DNA from: Exobasidium rhododendri
Taxonomy: Eukaryota > Basidiomycota > Exobasidiomycetes > Exobasidiales > Exobasidiaceae
Reading direction: 5' to 3'
Assembly: GCA_026210745.1 (NCBI GenBank)
Contig: CP110630.1
Span: 6,200,001 to 6,264,000, forward strand
DNA: 64,000 nt
A program made the position numbers and the translations under genes. The notes under the pieces were generated by a model. That model did not search any database and was not told the DNA's origin. It worked only from the letters and a program-made list of their open reading frames with translations. Below, in pieces: positions 40,457 to 49,656 of this stretch (the first letter of the stretch is position 1; every line of letters begins with the position of its first letter).

Positions 40457-41704
40457 TCAAGTACGGCAGGTATAGAAGGCAGGTCTAATGTGGACTGCGG
40501 CAGGGTCACTGAAGGAGGTCGCGGCAGAGAAGATTGAATGTGTGCTCGAAGAGTGTCGTACTGGAGGAGGTCTCCTGCTTGGTGGGCAGTCCTCTGGGTC
40601 TTCCACCCGGTGCTCGTTGCTCGCCTTCCATCGATGCGTTCGAGGCGACTGGGAACGGATGTACGAGCTGTGGGTTTGACATGAATACGAGGGCGAAGTG
40701 AGGGTAGGGTCACTGCAGCCTGTGCGTGGCAAGCCCAGCAGCAAAGGAGAGCTATTCCGAGCTGTGGTGGGCTTCACAATTATGCGCCCTTGCGTGGGAT
40801 CGAGATTAGCCGACGACGAACGACGATGTATAGCCGCATAGTGGGGAGGCCTAGGGAGGGGAAGAGGGTCGCTTCGGATACTGCTCGTCTCAGCATTGTC
40901 CGCCACGGTACACGACAGCGTCGGCAGCCACATCGCCTCCTCTTCAAGGGCCTCAAAGCTGCAGTCTTTCCAGTCAAAGTTCTTGGAATTCTCGCCATTT
41001 CCAGATGGAAAGTCGTACGACTGTGTGAGGACCTTCTCAAGCAGTGGTGAGCTTGTGCGTGCCAAGTCGAACCTGCTTGATCTCTGCTCCCGTTCTTTGC
41101 GCATCTTCTCTTCCTCTTCTTTACGACGGCTGCTGGTGAAGTGTCGCGGTTCGGACATGTCTCGCAGTATTTTCGACGATGAAGTATTCGCTATGTAGAG
41201 CCTGAGGGGCGCGGGTTTGGTGACGCTTCTCCGTTGAGCATCGCCGAAGGACGTCGAGTTCGACTGTGTGGCACTGCGCTGATCGTAGCTTGACGATGCC
41301 GTCTGTTGGGATGTCCTTCTGATTCCGTCTGCTGTAGTCGAGAACATCGAAGCCGCATACGACGCACTATTGTGACCGTCGTCTTTATTGTGATGATACG
41401 GCCTGCTTTTCAATTCTTCCTCAGCATGTCTCTTCCTCTCTCGCCTTCTTTTCTTCTTTTTGCGAACGATCCACAGGACATAGAGAATACTTCCCAAAAC
41501 GCTCATACCAAGGACAAACACGCCGGTCGAAATAGCTGCTACCTTTGTGACGTTCAGATAGCCGGTGCCAGGGTTGTCTGTGTGTGACGATGGTCTGCCC
41601 TCCCCTGTTCCATTCAATGCAGGTCTGTAGACGAGCGCTTGGCCGTCATTTTCGTCAATAGTCGATCTTATCTGACGGAAGGAGACACTGATGTTTGGTG
41701 ACAT
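40457..41704 (-). CDS. Single-pass membrane protein of unknown function
   Basis: 415 residues from ATG 41704 (context ACCATG). A short N-terminal region of about 50 residues has three N-glycosylation sequons (NIS, NGT, NVT). One membrane helix 'AAISTGVFVLGMSVLGSILY' is followed by a strong basic stop-transfer 'RKKKKRRRERKRH', so the N-terminus should be outside. The cytosolic part is Ser/Arg-rich with proline-rich ends and looks disordered. No signal peptide and no known domain. The topology recalls fungal mid2-like or SKG6-like sensors, but the sequence does not let me assign it. The frame is open further upstream to 42067, without a better start. Confidence 0.65.
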   Translation of the reverse strand: MSPNISVSFRQIRSTIDENDGQALVYRPALNGTGEGRPSSHTDNPGTGYLNVTKVAAISTGVFVLGMSVLGSILYVLWIVRKKKKRRRERKRHAEEELKSRPYHHNKDDGHNSASYAASMFSTTADGIRRTSQQTASSSYDQRSATQSNSTSFGDAQRRSVTKPAPLRLYIANTSSSKILRDMSEPRHFTSSRRKEEEEKMRKEREQRSSRFDLARTSSPLLEKVLTQSYDFPSGNGENSKNFDWKDCSFEALEEEAMWLPTLSCTVADNAETSSIRSDPLPLPRPPHYAAIHRRSSSANLDPTQGRIIVKPTTARNSSPLLLGLPRTGCSDPTLTSPSYSCQTHSSYIRSQSPRTHRWKASNEHRVEDPEDCPPSRRPPPVRHSSSTHSIFSAATSFSDPAAVHIRPAFYTCRT

Positions 41705-42380
41705 GGTGCCGATACACAGTGGTGAACGAACAGTCGAGAAAAACTTCTGTCGATGGCTCGAAAGGAAGGCAAGGACGAATAGCCACAGTTTAGCTCTTTG
41801 TCTACTGTCTTGAAGTTTCGATGCTGGGGACCATTCGCACAGGCGAGGTGCAAATACCCTATTCTTCCGTCGCTTTAGGATCTCTTCTCGCTTTCTGCCA
41901 AGAGTCGCACGTAGCAATGCCGCACAGAAGTGGCGCAAAGGGTGGTACGGTGTAGTTGCGAGCAGTATCTCTGTTGCAAAGGAATGCGACCCACTATCAA
42001 TGACGGCGACGAATGGTGACGGAGATGTAAAAGGAGTGAAAAGGTGGAGATTCAAAGTACAGAGCACCTTCTCTCCTCGCTCAATTTAAACAGACTCCGA
42101 GTAGGAAGTGGTCGCAAGCTAATTGACACGCAGATGAGGTTCTCATGAGAGGAAGGAAATATGAGAAAGTATTTTTCAAGGGCAGATTGGGTGGGCTGGG
42201 GCCTCTCCCAGATGACGGATCGGTCTAAAGCCCATCGCTTGGTCCTCCGCCACTTCTCAATGCACCGTTCGCTTTTCTTGACGTGAGCCGCGGAGTATAC
42301 ATACTTTCCTTTTCAAGATTAGTGAACGGTGAGATTACAGCATGCGGCCATATGTGGGGAGACGCCAGACAGGCGAACAG
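41705..42380. other. Intergenic region upstream of the membrane-protein gene
   Basis: 5' flank of the 40457-41704 gene and 3' flank of SEC9, both minus strand. The open frame from 41705 to 42067 belongs to the leader of the membrane-protein gene, and its translation looks unlike a signal peptide. Nothing else supported. Confidence 0.45.
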
Positions 42381-43818
42381 CTACTTGCCAATCCTCTCCA
42401 GCCTTCGAGTGCCTGTGAGGGAGTGCGGAGAAGTGTCAGCGTCGCGTCATTTCTTTGCGGAAGACACAGGAGAAAGGGAAACTCACCCTGGAAGATCTTG
42501 TTGTCCAAGTTGGTGGACTTGTCTCCTAGCCGCTGTATTCGCTGATTCTGCTCTGTGATTTCCGTCCCCATCGCCTTTCCGAGTGTGTTTAATCGAGCAC
42601 TCAGGTGTCCAATCTCGTCCATGTTCTGATCGAGCTCGTCTTCCAGATCATCGTCACTTTCCGTCGCCTCAAATTGATACCGGCTGCGCTGAGCCATCTT
42701 CGCCTTTGCCGGATCTTCTTTTTTACTCGCTCCAAATCGATCCCCACCAAATCTACCGGCTCCAAATCGTCCACTGCCTGGCCCTCCCAGCTCCTGATCT
42801 ACTCTAGTCTGTGTCTTCAGTGCTTCTGCTCTGACGAGCTCTCTCTCCTCACGCTCTTCAATGTGCCGATTCATGATACGAGCCTCGTCTGCATCCCTCT
42901 TTGCCTTCTTATCAAATCCAATGGTGGGTCGGAAGATGGATCGATTCAGTCGATTGATCTCATTGGTATTATCTGCTGCTCGGGATGCATGTGCTTTAGA
43001 CATGTCGAGATGCCGTTCAGTGTTGGCAAGCTTGTCACTCTGCTCTCCCAACTTGAGCAACGTTCCACTTGCCGTCTCTTCTGTCTCTCTCGCAATTCGA
43101 AGCGCATTACGAGTACTGGCTAAGCTTTCTTGCTTTGTAAATCGCATTTGTTGCTTCACAGCTTCCACCTCGTCCTCCTCCTCCTCTTCCGCTGTCCGGC
43201 TATGTGGTTCTTGCGCAACATCGTACGCTTGACTTTGCTGCTGTCCGCCGTTTCCATAGCTGCTCCCACCTCCTCCACCACTACCTCGCCCATACTCTGC
43301 CTCTAGGTCATCCTCGAGAGCAGCATTGTAGCCAGCGTTCGTATTCGTATTCTTGTTCTTTACCTTGCTCCCACCTCCCACCATAGCATCATACCCCTGA
43401 CCCAACCTCTCCGAGGGAGCCTTGACATTTGCAAATCGCTGTTGAGGAGGAGGGCCTCCATATCCTCCTTGTGGACCTCCATACCCGCCTTGAGGTGCTC
43501 CGTACCCGCCTTGGGGTGCTCCGTACCCGCCTTGGGGTGCACCATATCCGCCGTTTGGTGCTCCATACCCTCCTTGCGCTCCGTAAGGCTGCACGCCCTG
43601 CTGTGGAGCACCATAGCCTCCTCCTCCTCGACTTGCTGGCGGCCCTCGTGCGCCTGGGTCATTATATCCACCTGCAAAAGTCGGTTGCTTGTCCAGCTCA
43701 CTCGTCACTGGAGGAATCTTACTTGAAGACTGTGGTGTTATGAGACATCAGTAAAGGCTGTTCGAGCTAGTGCCATCGTGACAGTACGACCTACCTTTTT
43801 GCTGAAGAAGGACGGCAT
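42381..43818 (-). CDS. SEC9: Exocytic t-SNARE Sec9 (SNAP-25 family)
   Basis: Qbc-SNARE that drives fusion of secretory vesicles with the plasma membrane. Exons 43818-43795 (24 nt), 43729-42487 and 42412-42381 (32 nt) give 432 residues. N-terminus 'MPSFFSKKSSSKIPPVTSE'. A Gly/Tyr/Pro repeat region (about 30-95, units like GGYGAPQ) follows. The first SNARE motif is around 'SLASTRNALRIARETEE' through 'LDMSKAHASRAADNTNEI', the second around 'DDLEDELDQNMDEIGHL' through 'QRIQRLGDKSTNLDNKIF', completed by the last exon 'GTRRLERIGK'. There is no transmembrane helix, as expected. The tiny end exons are supported by phase and by restoring the conserved C-terminus. Confidence 0.94.
43456..43586 (-). repeat. 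Tandem 21-bp repeat in SEC9 encoding GGYGAPQ units
   Basis: Five to seven imperfect 21 bp units; the central ones are nearly identical in DNA (GGTGCTCCGTACCCGCCTTG on the plus strand). They code Gly-Gly-Tyr-Gly-Ala/Gly-Pro-Gln/Asn. Copy number is likely to vary between strains by slippage. Confidence 0.8.
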
Positions 43819-43869
43819 TGCAAGTAGTGATGGTGCTTGAAGCAAGAACGGACACAACTTGGCGCACTG

Positions 43870-43881
43870 CCCCCCCCCCCC
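43870..43881. repeat. C12 homopolymer in the SEC9/HIUase divergent promoter
   Basis: Twelve consecutive C on the plus strand, 53 bp upstream of the SEC9 ATG. Possible assembly-sensitive site or promoter element. Confidence 0.7.
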
Positions 43882-44010
43882 TTAAAGATGTTGCATCTGC
43901 CTGTCGTACTTGCCTAGGGATCGCGACGCCTCCACGCGATATGTGCCTCATTGAACAAGTTAGACTTTCGGAACCTTCACTTCTAATCGTTCCTCTTCTC
44001 ATCGAACGCC

Positions 44011-44498
44011 ATGTCGAAATCTCCGATCACTTGCCATGTACTAGACAGCACTTTGGGAAGGCCAGCTCAGGGTGTTGGCGTAGTCTTGCAATTATTGGGC
44101 GGGAAGGAAGTCAAGGTGTTGGCACAGGGGTGAGTAAGGAGGGTGGGCATGGAGAAGGGCGCATGGCAAAACATTCCCTGATAAGCGCTTCTCCTGCGTG
44201 TTACAGTCAGACCGACAACGATGGCAGATGCTTAGCCCTGCTCGATCCCTCAACAAAGCTGGCAGGAGGCATCTATCGAATGGTGTTCGAGGTCGGTCCT
44301 TACTTTGCAAAGGATAACAGATCAACCTTCTATCCACAAGTAGAGGTGAGTAGACGTAGCACGATCGAAGAGGCCACACATACTCAGCGGCACTTCATCG
44401 AACAGATCATATTCAATGTTCCTAAATCACCGGACCCACACTATCACATACCCCTGCTCCTGTCTCCATACTCTTATACCACCTATCGCGGCTCGTGA
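44011..44498 (+). CDS. 5-hydroxyisourate hydrolase (transthyretin-like)
   Basis: Hydrolyses 5-hydroxyisourate made by uricase, the second step of the urate-to-allantoin route, usually peroxisomal or cytosolic. Exons 44011-44129, 44207-44345 and 44388-44498 give 122 residues, the family's normal length. Signature residues are visible: 'ITCHVLDSTLGRPAQGV' at the start, 'DNDGRCLALLD' in the middle and the C-terminal 'HYHIPLLLSPYSYTTYRGS', where the final YRGS is diagnostic. No C-terminal SKL-type signal. The second intron is just 42 nt. A longer unspliced frame over this locus translates the introns and is not used. Divergent from SEC9 across 192 bp holding a C12 run. Confidence 0.94.
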
Positions 44499-44625
44499 AG
44501 AGGTGCAGTGTATAGTACGTCCACGCTTCGTGTAAATGGGGGATAACGATCCTTCATGCTTATAGATACATTTCGAATGGTGGCTACGTCTGGTTCTTCT
44601 TTTTCTGATCACAGTCACATGATGC

Positions 44626-45028
44626 TCATCGTTGTTGATTTTGAACCATCTTTGCGTTCTCTTCCTGGAAGCGAGCGCCGACCCTTTCGCTGTGCTTGAG
44701 CCACTTTTGGGTGCAGCTCTCTACGCATGTTTCCTGTTTTGACACACTTTTACAATGAGTGGACGCCACACAGGGGTAATTCCGCATCCAAGCAATCACT
44801 CACCTCCTTTGTGCTGAGAGCCTTGCTGGTGAAGTCGTTGCAACAGCTGTCGAAGCATTTCTCCACTAGGCCAGTGTACAACTTCATAAAGTCCTTCATC
44901 TGCTTCTGCTCGATGATGCCTTGCATGGCCTGCTGCTCGGAGGGTGAAAAGCTCGAGACTGGAAGGGAGAGGGAAACAATGAGCTCAAGATGTGTGGACT
45001 CTCTTCAGGCTCGGCACTCACAGTCCAT
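44626..45028 (-). CDS. TIM9: Small TIM chaperone Tim9
   Basis: Intermembrane-space chaperone that, with Tim10, escorts carrier proteins to the TIM22 translocase. Exons 45028-45022 (7 nt), 44958-44804 and 44733-44626 give 89 residues, the normal size. Twin CX3C motifs are present: 'CFDSC' and 'CVESC', spaced as in the family. '[14 protein letters not shown]' and '[17 protein letters not shown]' fit Tim9 rather than Tim10 or Tim8. The first coding exon holds only ATGGACT, and the split codon T/TC makes Phe, giving [16 protein letters not shown]. All three exons are too short or ATG-less to be seen as a single ORF. Identification is firm; the tiny exon 1 is well supported by donor, acceptor and phase. 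Confidence 0.92.
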
Positions 45029-45243
45029 CTTGTCGATATGGGTGTGATCGGAGGTACGTGGAAAGTGTGTCTGAAAGTCAAAGGGAGAAGGGGTCCTTTT
45101 GTTGGTTTTGGAGGGCTTGAAAGAAATTAAAAGTCACCACGTGTATTGCAATAGCATCCGTGAGAGGGTGTGGAGAAGGATCGTATCCGTACGTCCTCAG
45201 CCAGTCGAGGCCATCTATAACACCAGGTGTCAATCGAGACACC

Positions 45244-45756
45244 ATGGCGGACAAGGAGGACACAAATGATGCAGAGGCAGCAATGGCCGCGATGGGCTTG
45301 CCATCGAATTTTGCAGCACCAGCATTTCCTCGTGAATCTGGGCGTGGAACTCGACCACCACCACCAGGACCTTTCAATCGAGGTGGCAGAGGCAGGGGCA
45401 GGGACGGCGGCTGGAGTGACAGAGGTAGAGGGAGAGGGCAAGGGAGAGGCACTTTCACCTCAGACCAGGGAGATAGAACACCGTCAAGTGTCCCAAATGG
45501 TCCTACTGCGATGATGAGGGGTGGCTTTCAGCAAGGAAATCATAATTCACGAGGGAGTAACAAGAGGAAGTTTGGGGATGGAGGTCGTAATTTCCAGTCA
45601 AATGGAGGGGAGCAAGCAATGCTGCCTCTGGGAGAGATTGGTAGGTGGTCTTTTAGACTTGAAGAGAAGCAGATACCTTCGATCTGACGCCACTCTTCTA
45701 TAGCCCCCCTCTATCGACACTCTTTCGAGGAGGATCCATGGGCGCATCTCAGCTGA
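45244..45756 (+). CDS. Small RGG-rich protein of unknown function
   Basis: Exons 45244-45640 and 45704-45756 give 149 residues. ATG context is ACCATGG. The body is Gly/Arg-rich with several RG/RGG steps (RGGRGRGRDGGW, DRGRGRGQGRG), typical of RNA-binding or arginine-methylated nucleolar proteins, followed by 'NKRKFGDGGRNF'. After splicing (phase 1, donor GTAGGT, acceptor CTATAG) the C-terminus reads 'LYRHSFEEDPWAHLS'. The compact Y-x-x-SF-x-EDPW motif looks conserved and is lost if the intron is retained. I recall similar endings in small eukaryotic proteins but cannot name the family. Divergent from TIM9 across 215 bp. Confidence 0.75.
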
Positions 45757-45859
45757 ACTTCTTACTGTTCCTCACCATCTGTACACTACAGCATTATCCA
45801 GCAGCCATCTAGACTCTCCCGATTGTACTTTACATGGTATTGATACACTACTACTGCTA

Positions 45860-47161
45860 CTACTTCGCAGGCCCGTATCCTGAGCTGCGAACATCAGCAT
45901 ATCGATTGTTGAGTCCACTAGCGGTCGAGCTGCCTCGTACGTTGGAGGTTGTGCCTCTAGTAGATGCAGTAGACGTCGAACTCGGCGTCCTGCCTCTCGT
46001 ATTTGTATTAGATGATGTTCGATTGGCTGGTAGTGCAGATCCTCGGCCTCGAGCAGAAGACGGAGCTCCTCTCCCGAGGGATGTACCTCCCCTTGCACCT
46101 CTTGTGCTCGGCATCGCTGATCTCCTCTGCTCGCTTTGCGCCGCTTCCAACCGGGCTGCTTCTGCCTCCTTCTTCTTCTGGATTACCAACCGAGCAGCTT
46201 GTTGAACTTCCTCTTGCCGTCTCTGTCTTTCCCTTTCGGCCAGTTCCAAAGCTAGAGCATGAGCTGACTCGTCTTCCGTCGCCCCTTTCCATCCGGTGTC
46301 GAGTAACAGCTGCTGTGTGCGATCCGCTTGCCGCATAAGATCGATATAGATGTCCAACAACGAATTGGTCTCGGCTATCCGCTGTGCAAAATGCTGATGA
46401 TAGAAGCACAGACAGTCAGCACCTCCCTTCCATCGAAGTAGCTCTGGTATACAACTCACTTCGATCCGATCTGTGCTGCCCGTCAGCATCTTCTCGTATG
46501 CTTCGAATACATCGTTCATCTTTCTCAACTCTGACAATTGACTTTCCACTTGCTCGCTTGTCTCGACTGTGTTACTCTGCGTTCTCTGCGCCTCAAATGC
46601 TGCCACCTTTCCTTTGACACTGCCTGTACTTGAACTTAGATGTGCATCTTTGTAGAAGGAGTCATCACCTTCTTCCTCGTCATCCTTTCTCGACCTTGGT
46701 TCCTCGTCGCGTTGATCGCTGTGTGAGCGAGGCTTGGCAAAGATGCTCTGACGTGGTCTCACTGTACTACCCCTGTCCTGCCCTAGACCACCTAAAGTCC
46801 TCTCCTTCCTTCTGATCTGTACGGGCTGACTTGAAACAGGCACATTCTCCACCCCCTCCAAAAGCCTGATATTGCCTTTCGTCGGACTCGATGGAGGGCC
46901 CCAGCTCGGCCTTTTAGCAGTGATCGGTTTCCTTGGACTCGAAATCCGTGGCTTCAGTGAATTTCGGATGCGTGGTGCATCTGGAGTGTCGGCGAGATTC
47001 AGAGCGTCGAAGTCCTTGCCAGAGAGAAGAAAGCCAGAGTCGTCATTCTCGTCTAGCAGATTCCCGTCGTCTCTTGACATCATATCGGCCTCCAGTAGGG
47101 GCGAGTACATCGCAGAAGGCGCCGAAAGCACTGCTGACCGATCTCTTGCCTTGCCCGCCAT
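45860..47161 (-). CDS. DUO1: DASH complex subunit Duo1
   Basis: Component of the fungal DASH/Dam1 ring that couples kinetochores to microtubules. Exons 47161-46460 and 46393-45860 give 411 residues. The Duo1 core spans the junction: 'LSELRKMNDVFEAYEKML', 'TGSTDRIE' then 'HFAQRIAETNSLLDIYID' and 'ADRTQQLLLDTGWKG'. A coiled coil (ERERQRRQEEVQQAAR) follows, then a Ser/Thr/Arg/Gly-rich C-terminal tail that is probably disordered and microtubule-facing. The N-terminal 200 residues are also disordered, with SP/TP sites suitable for cell-cycle kinases. The 66 nt intron is a multiple of three and has no in-frame stop, so an uninterrupted frame of 433 residues also exists; GTGAGT, GCTGAC and ATCAG make it an intron. 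Confidence 0.9.
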   Translation of the reverse strand: MAGKARDRSAVLSAPSAMYSPLLEADMMSRDDGNLLDENDDSGFLLSGKDFDALNLADTPDAPRIRNSLKPRISSPRKPITAKRPSWGPPSSPTKGNIRLLEGVENVPVSSQPVQIRRKERTLGGLGQDRGSTVRPRQSIFAKPRSHSDQRDEEPRSRKDDEEEGDDSFYKDAHLSSSTGSVKGKVAAFEAQRTQSNTVETSEQVESQLSELRKMNDVFEAYEKMLTGSTDRIEVSCIPELLRWKGGADCLCFYHQHFAQRIAETNSLLDIYIDLMRQADRTQQLLLDTGWKGATEDESAHALALELAERERQRRQEEVQQAARLVIQKKKEAEAARLEAAQSEQRRSAMPSTRGARGGTSLGRGAPSSARGRGSALPANRTSSNTNTRGRTPSSTSTASTRGTTSNVRGSSTASGLNNRYADVRSSGYGPAK

Positions 47162-48005
47162 AGCCAGAGCAATTGTTTCTCTAGTTGATGATTAAACTCA
47201 AAAGACCAACATCATTCATCAGATCCTTGCTGCCCATCAACGCGGGCGAAATAAAGCGCGGCGCGAGGGAAAGGACGTGGCTCTACCGCCAAGCCAAGAG
47301 GCCTGAAAATGACACGTGCTCAGCTGCTCGACCAACAGAGGCAAGATCGAACAAAAAGAAAAAAAAAGCGCCGCCAGGAAAAGTCTTGGTAGAGTGAGTG
47401 AGTGGAAAGGCTGGGCTGGAGTGGGTGAGGACTTTCTAAGTATAATTTCATAAGAGGGATTAGAGCAGCCTTCACTCAAGACTGTCACTGCTCGCTACCA
47501 GCTTCAAAAGTCAATTGCGCCCGACGTCTCCTGCTTCCTTCAGCCCTCGGTCAACTTCAACACCACCTCGTATATAGGTCGCACTTTGCCTCTGGTCTTT
47601 GCCACTTATCTCACCCATCGGACAAAGTTAGTTTCCCTCACCTGACTCAGCTTTCAGCCAGCTAGCCATTCGATCGCATCATACACCGTCACCTCGCAAT
47701 TGCTACGGATCAACCAAAAAGAAAAGCATCTCGCATCTGTGGCCTTTTCATGTTATCGAGACCGATCAATCAGATATCGAATAGTCATTCGCCCCGTTGT
47801 CGTCGGTGCAAGCCCCCTCTTTCAAGTAAGGGAGTCAGTGCAAAATCTGATCCCTAAACGTAACGACATTCGTCAATCGCAAACCCAAGTCTACAATCGG
47901 TCACCATTCCGTCCTTTACAGTAGCTTTCGCTGTTTCTGAGTCGCATTCATACTTCATCAAACCTATTTAGCCGTCTGTCCAACTTTTTTCAACACTACC
48001 CCATC
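47162..48005. promoter_or_regulatory. Divergent promoter region of DUO1 and TIF5
   Basis: 844 bp. The half next to TIF5 (about 47,500-48,005) is pyrimidine-rich and probably a long 5' leader, as is common for translation-factor genes; a 5' UTR intron is possible. A short plus-strand ORF at 47700-47924 has no coding character. Confidence 0.5.
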
Positions 48006-49472
48006 ATGGCTGTTGTTAATATCCGTCGTGATGTCGACGACAAGTTCTACCGATACCGGTGAGTAGGAGCTGAGGCGGTGGATCTGGTCCTGCATGTGAG
48101 CATAGATCTGACTCAACTGGGCTCTCGATCAGTATGCCCCTCTTGCAAATCAAGATTGAGGGAAAGGGAAACGGCATCAAGACTGTCATCCCCAACATGG
48201 CAGAGATTGCTCGAGCCCTTAGTCGGCCCGCAACGTGTGAGTCGAGTTGATAATGCTGACAACATTCACTGAGCTGCTATGAACTGACCTTGATGATCTC
48301 ACTTCTTATATATAGACCCGACCAAGTTTCTTGGATGCGAGCTCGGCGCCCAGACGACTTTTGACGACAAGGCTGAACGTTATATCGTCAATGGTGCTCA
48401 CCAGGCTGATCATCTCCGTAAATTGATGGACACTTTTATTGACAAGTTTGTTCTCTGCGGTAATTGTAAGAACCCGGAGACGGATCTTAAGATCACGAAG
48501 GACAAGATGATCTTGCGAGACTGTAAAGCCTGTGGTGCTCGAAGTGACGTCGATATGCGTCATAAGCTTACTACCTTCATCACCAAGAATCCCCCTCCCA
48601 AGAAGAAGAAGGGCGAAAAGGGAGCGGGCAAGAGTGCAGGGCAGAGCGTTGAAGGAGGTGGTGGTGGCGATGACGATGCTGGTTCGGATGATGAACTCAC
48701 CCAACGAATCACTGCTGAAGCCGCTGAACTTCCCACTACTTCGCCCAAGAAGTCCAAAGACGACGAAGGCTGGTCAGTCGATACTTCGGAGGAGGCTGTC
48801 AAAGCTCGAGTCAAGGCCTTGGAAGGAGGTATCAAGAGCTCTTTGGTCCTCGACGGAGACGACGATGACAACGATGAAGACAGTCCTTACAATCAGTTCG
48901 GTCTCTGGCTCCTTGCCAACCGTAAAGGAGGCGAAGAAGGTCGAGAATGCACTGCTGCCGAGGTCTTCAAAAAGGCACAGGAGCTTGGTATCGAGAAGAA
49001 GCACAAAACTGTGCAAGTCTTAATTCAAGGTCTATTCACGGAAGACGTCGTCAATGAGCTGAAGAAGTACGGACCGGTCGTAGCCAAGATGACAACATCG
49101 GAGAAGCATCAAAAGTCGCTCTTGGGAGGAGTCGAACGATTGGCAGGAGTGCAGTATCCTACCTTGGTGCCCAATGGTGTGCCCAAGATACTGATGGGCC
49201 TGTATCAATTGGATGCGCTCGAAGAGGATCTGGTCAAGGACTGGGCTAGCCACGTCAGCAAAAAGTACGTCGATAAGGACACAAGCAAGAAGGTGCGAAA
49301 GGCTGCTGCTCCCTTTGTCACTTGGCTGGAAGAGGCCGACGATGACGACAGTGACGACGAGAGTGAGGAAGAGGCGACTGCTGACAAGGGAAAAGCCCAC
49401 ACGAACGGCAAGCCAAACGGCAAAAAGGTGGTGGAAGAAGAGGAAGATGACTCTGATCTCGATGATCTTTGA
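48006..49472 (+). CDS. TIF5: Translation initiation factor eIF5
   Basis: GTPase-activating protein for eIF2 during start-codon selection. Exons 48006-48058, 48133-48236 and 48316-49472 give 437 residues. N-terminus '[19 protein letters not shown]' continues '[18 protein letters not shown]' and '[19 protein letters not shown]', strongly conserved and containing the catalytic Arg region. The zinc-binding C4 module is '[13 protein letters not shown]' and '[16 protein letters not shown]'. A Lys-rich and acidic linker leads to the C-terminal W2/HEAT domain ([30 protein letters not shown]), and the protein ends in acidic aromatic boxes '[17 protein letters not shown]' and 'EDDSDLDDL'. All exons join in phase. 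Confidence 0.96.
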
Positions 49473-49656
49473 TGGCTGCCTCTTGCATATCCTCTTCCTC
49501 CCTCCTCTTCCCCTGATCTCTGTTTACCACTCTCATATCTCACCACTTTTGAATCAAATATCTTCGAGACATCGTCTGACACGTAACCTTAATTGCATTG
49601 TGTGTGTGTCTCTCTCTCTTTTTCTCTATTCTACTTTTACATTCGACTCTGTCCTC

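Noticed and set aside
43818-44498. A 226-codon plus-strand frame across the HIUase locus
   Set aside because: It translates promoter and intron sequence and changes frame relation to the conserved HVLD start; the three-exon model gives the full, normal-length enzyme.
47700-47924. Short ORF upstream of TIF5
   Set aside because: Lies in the pyrimidine-rich leader; composition not protein-like. At most an uORF.
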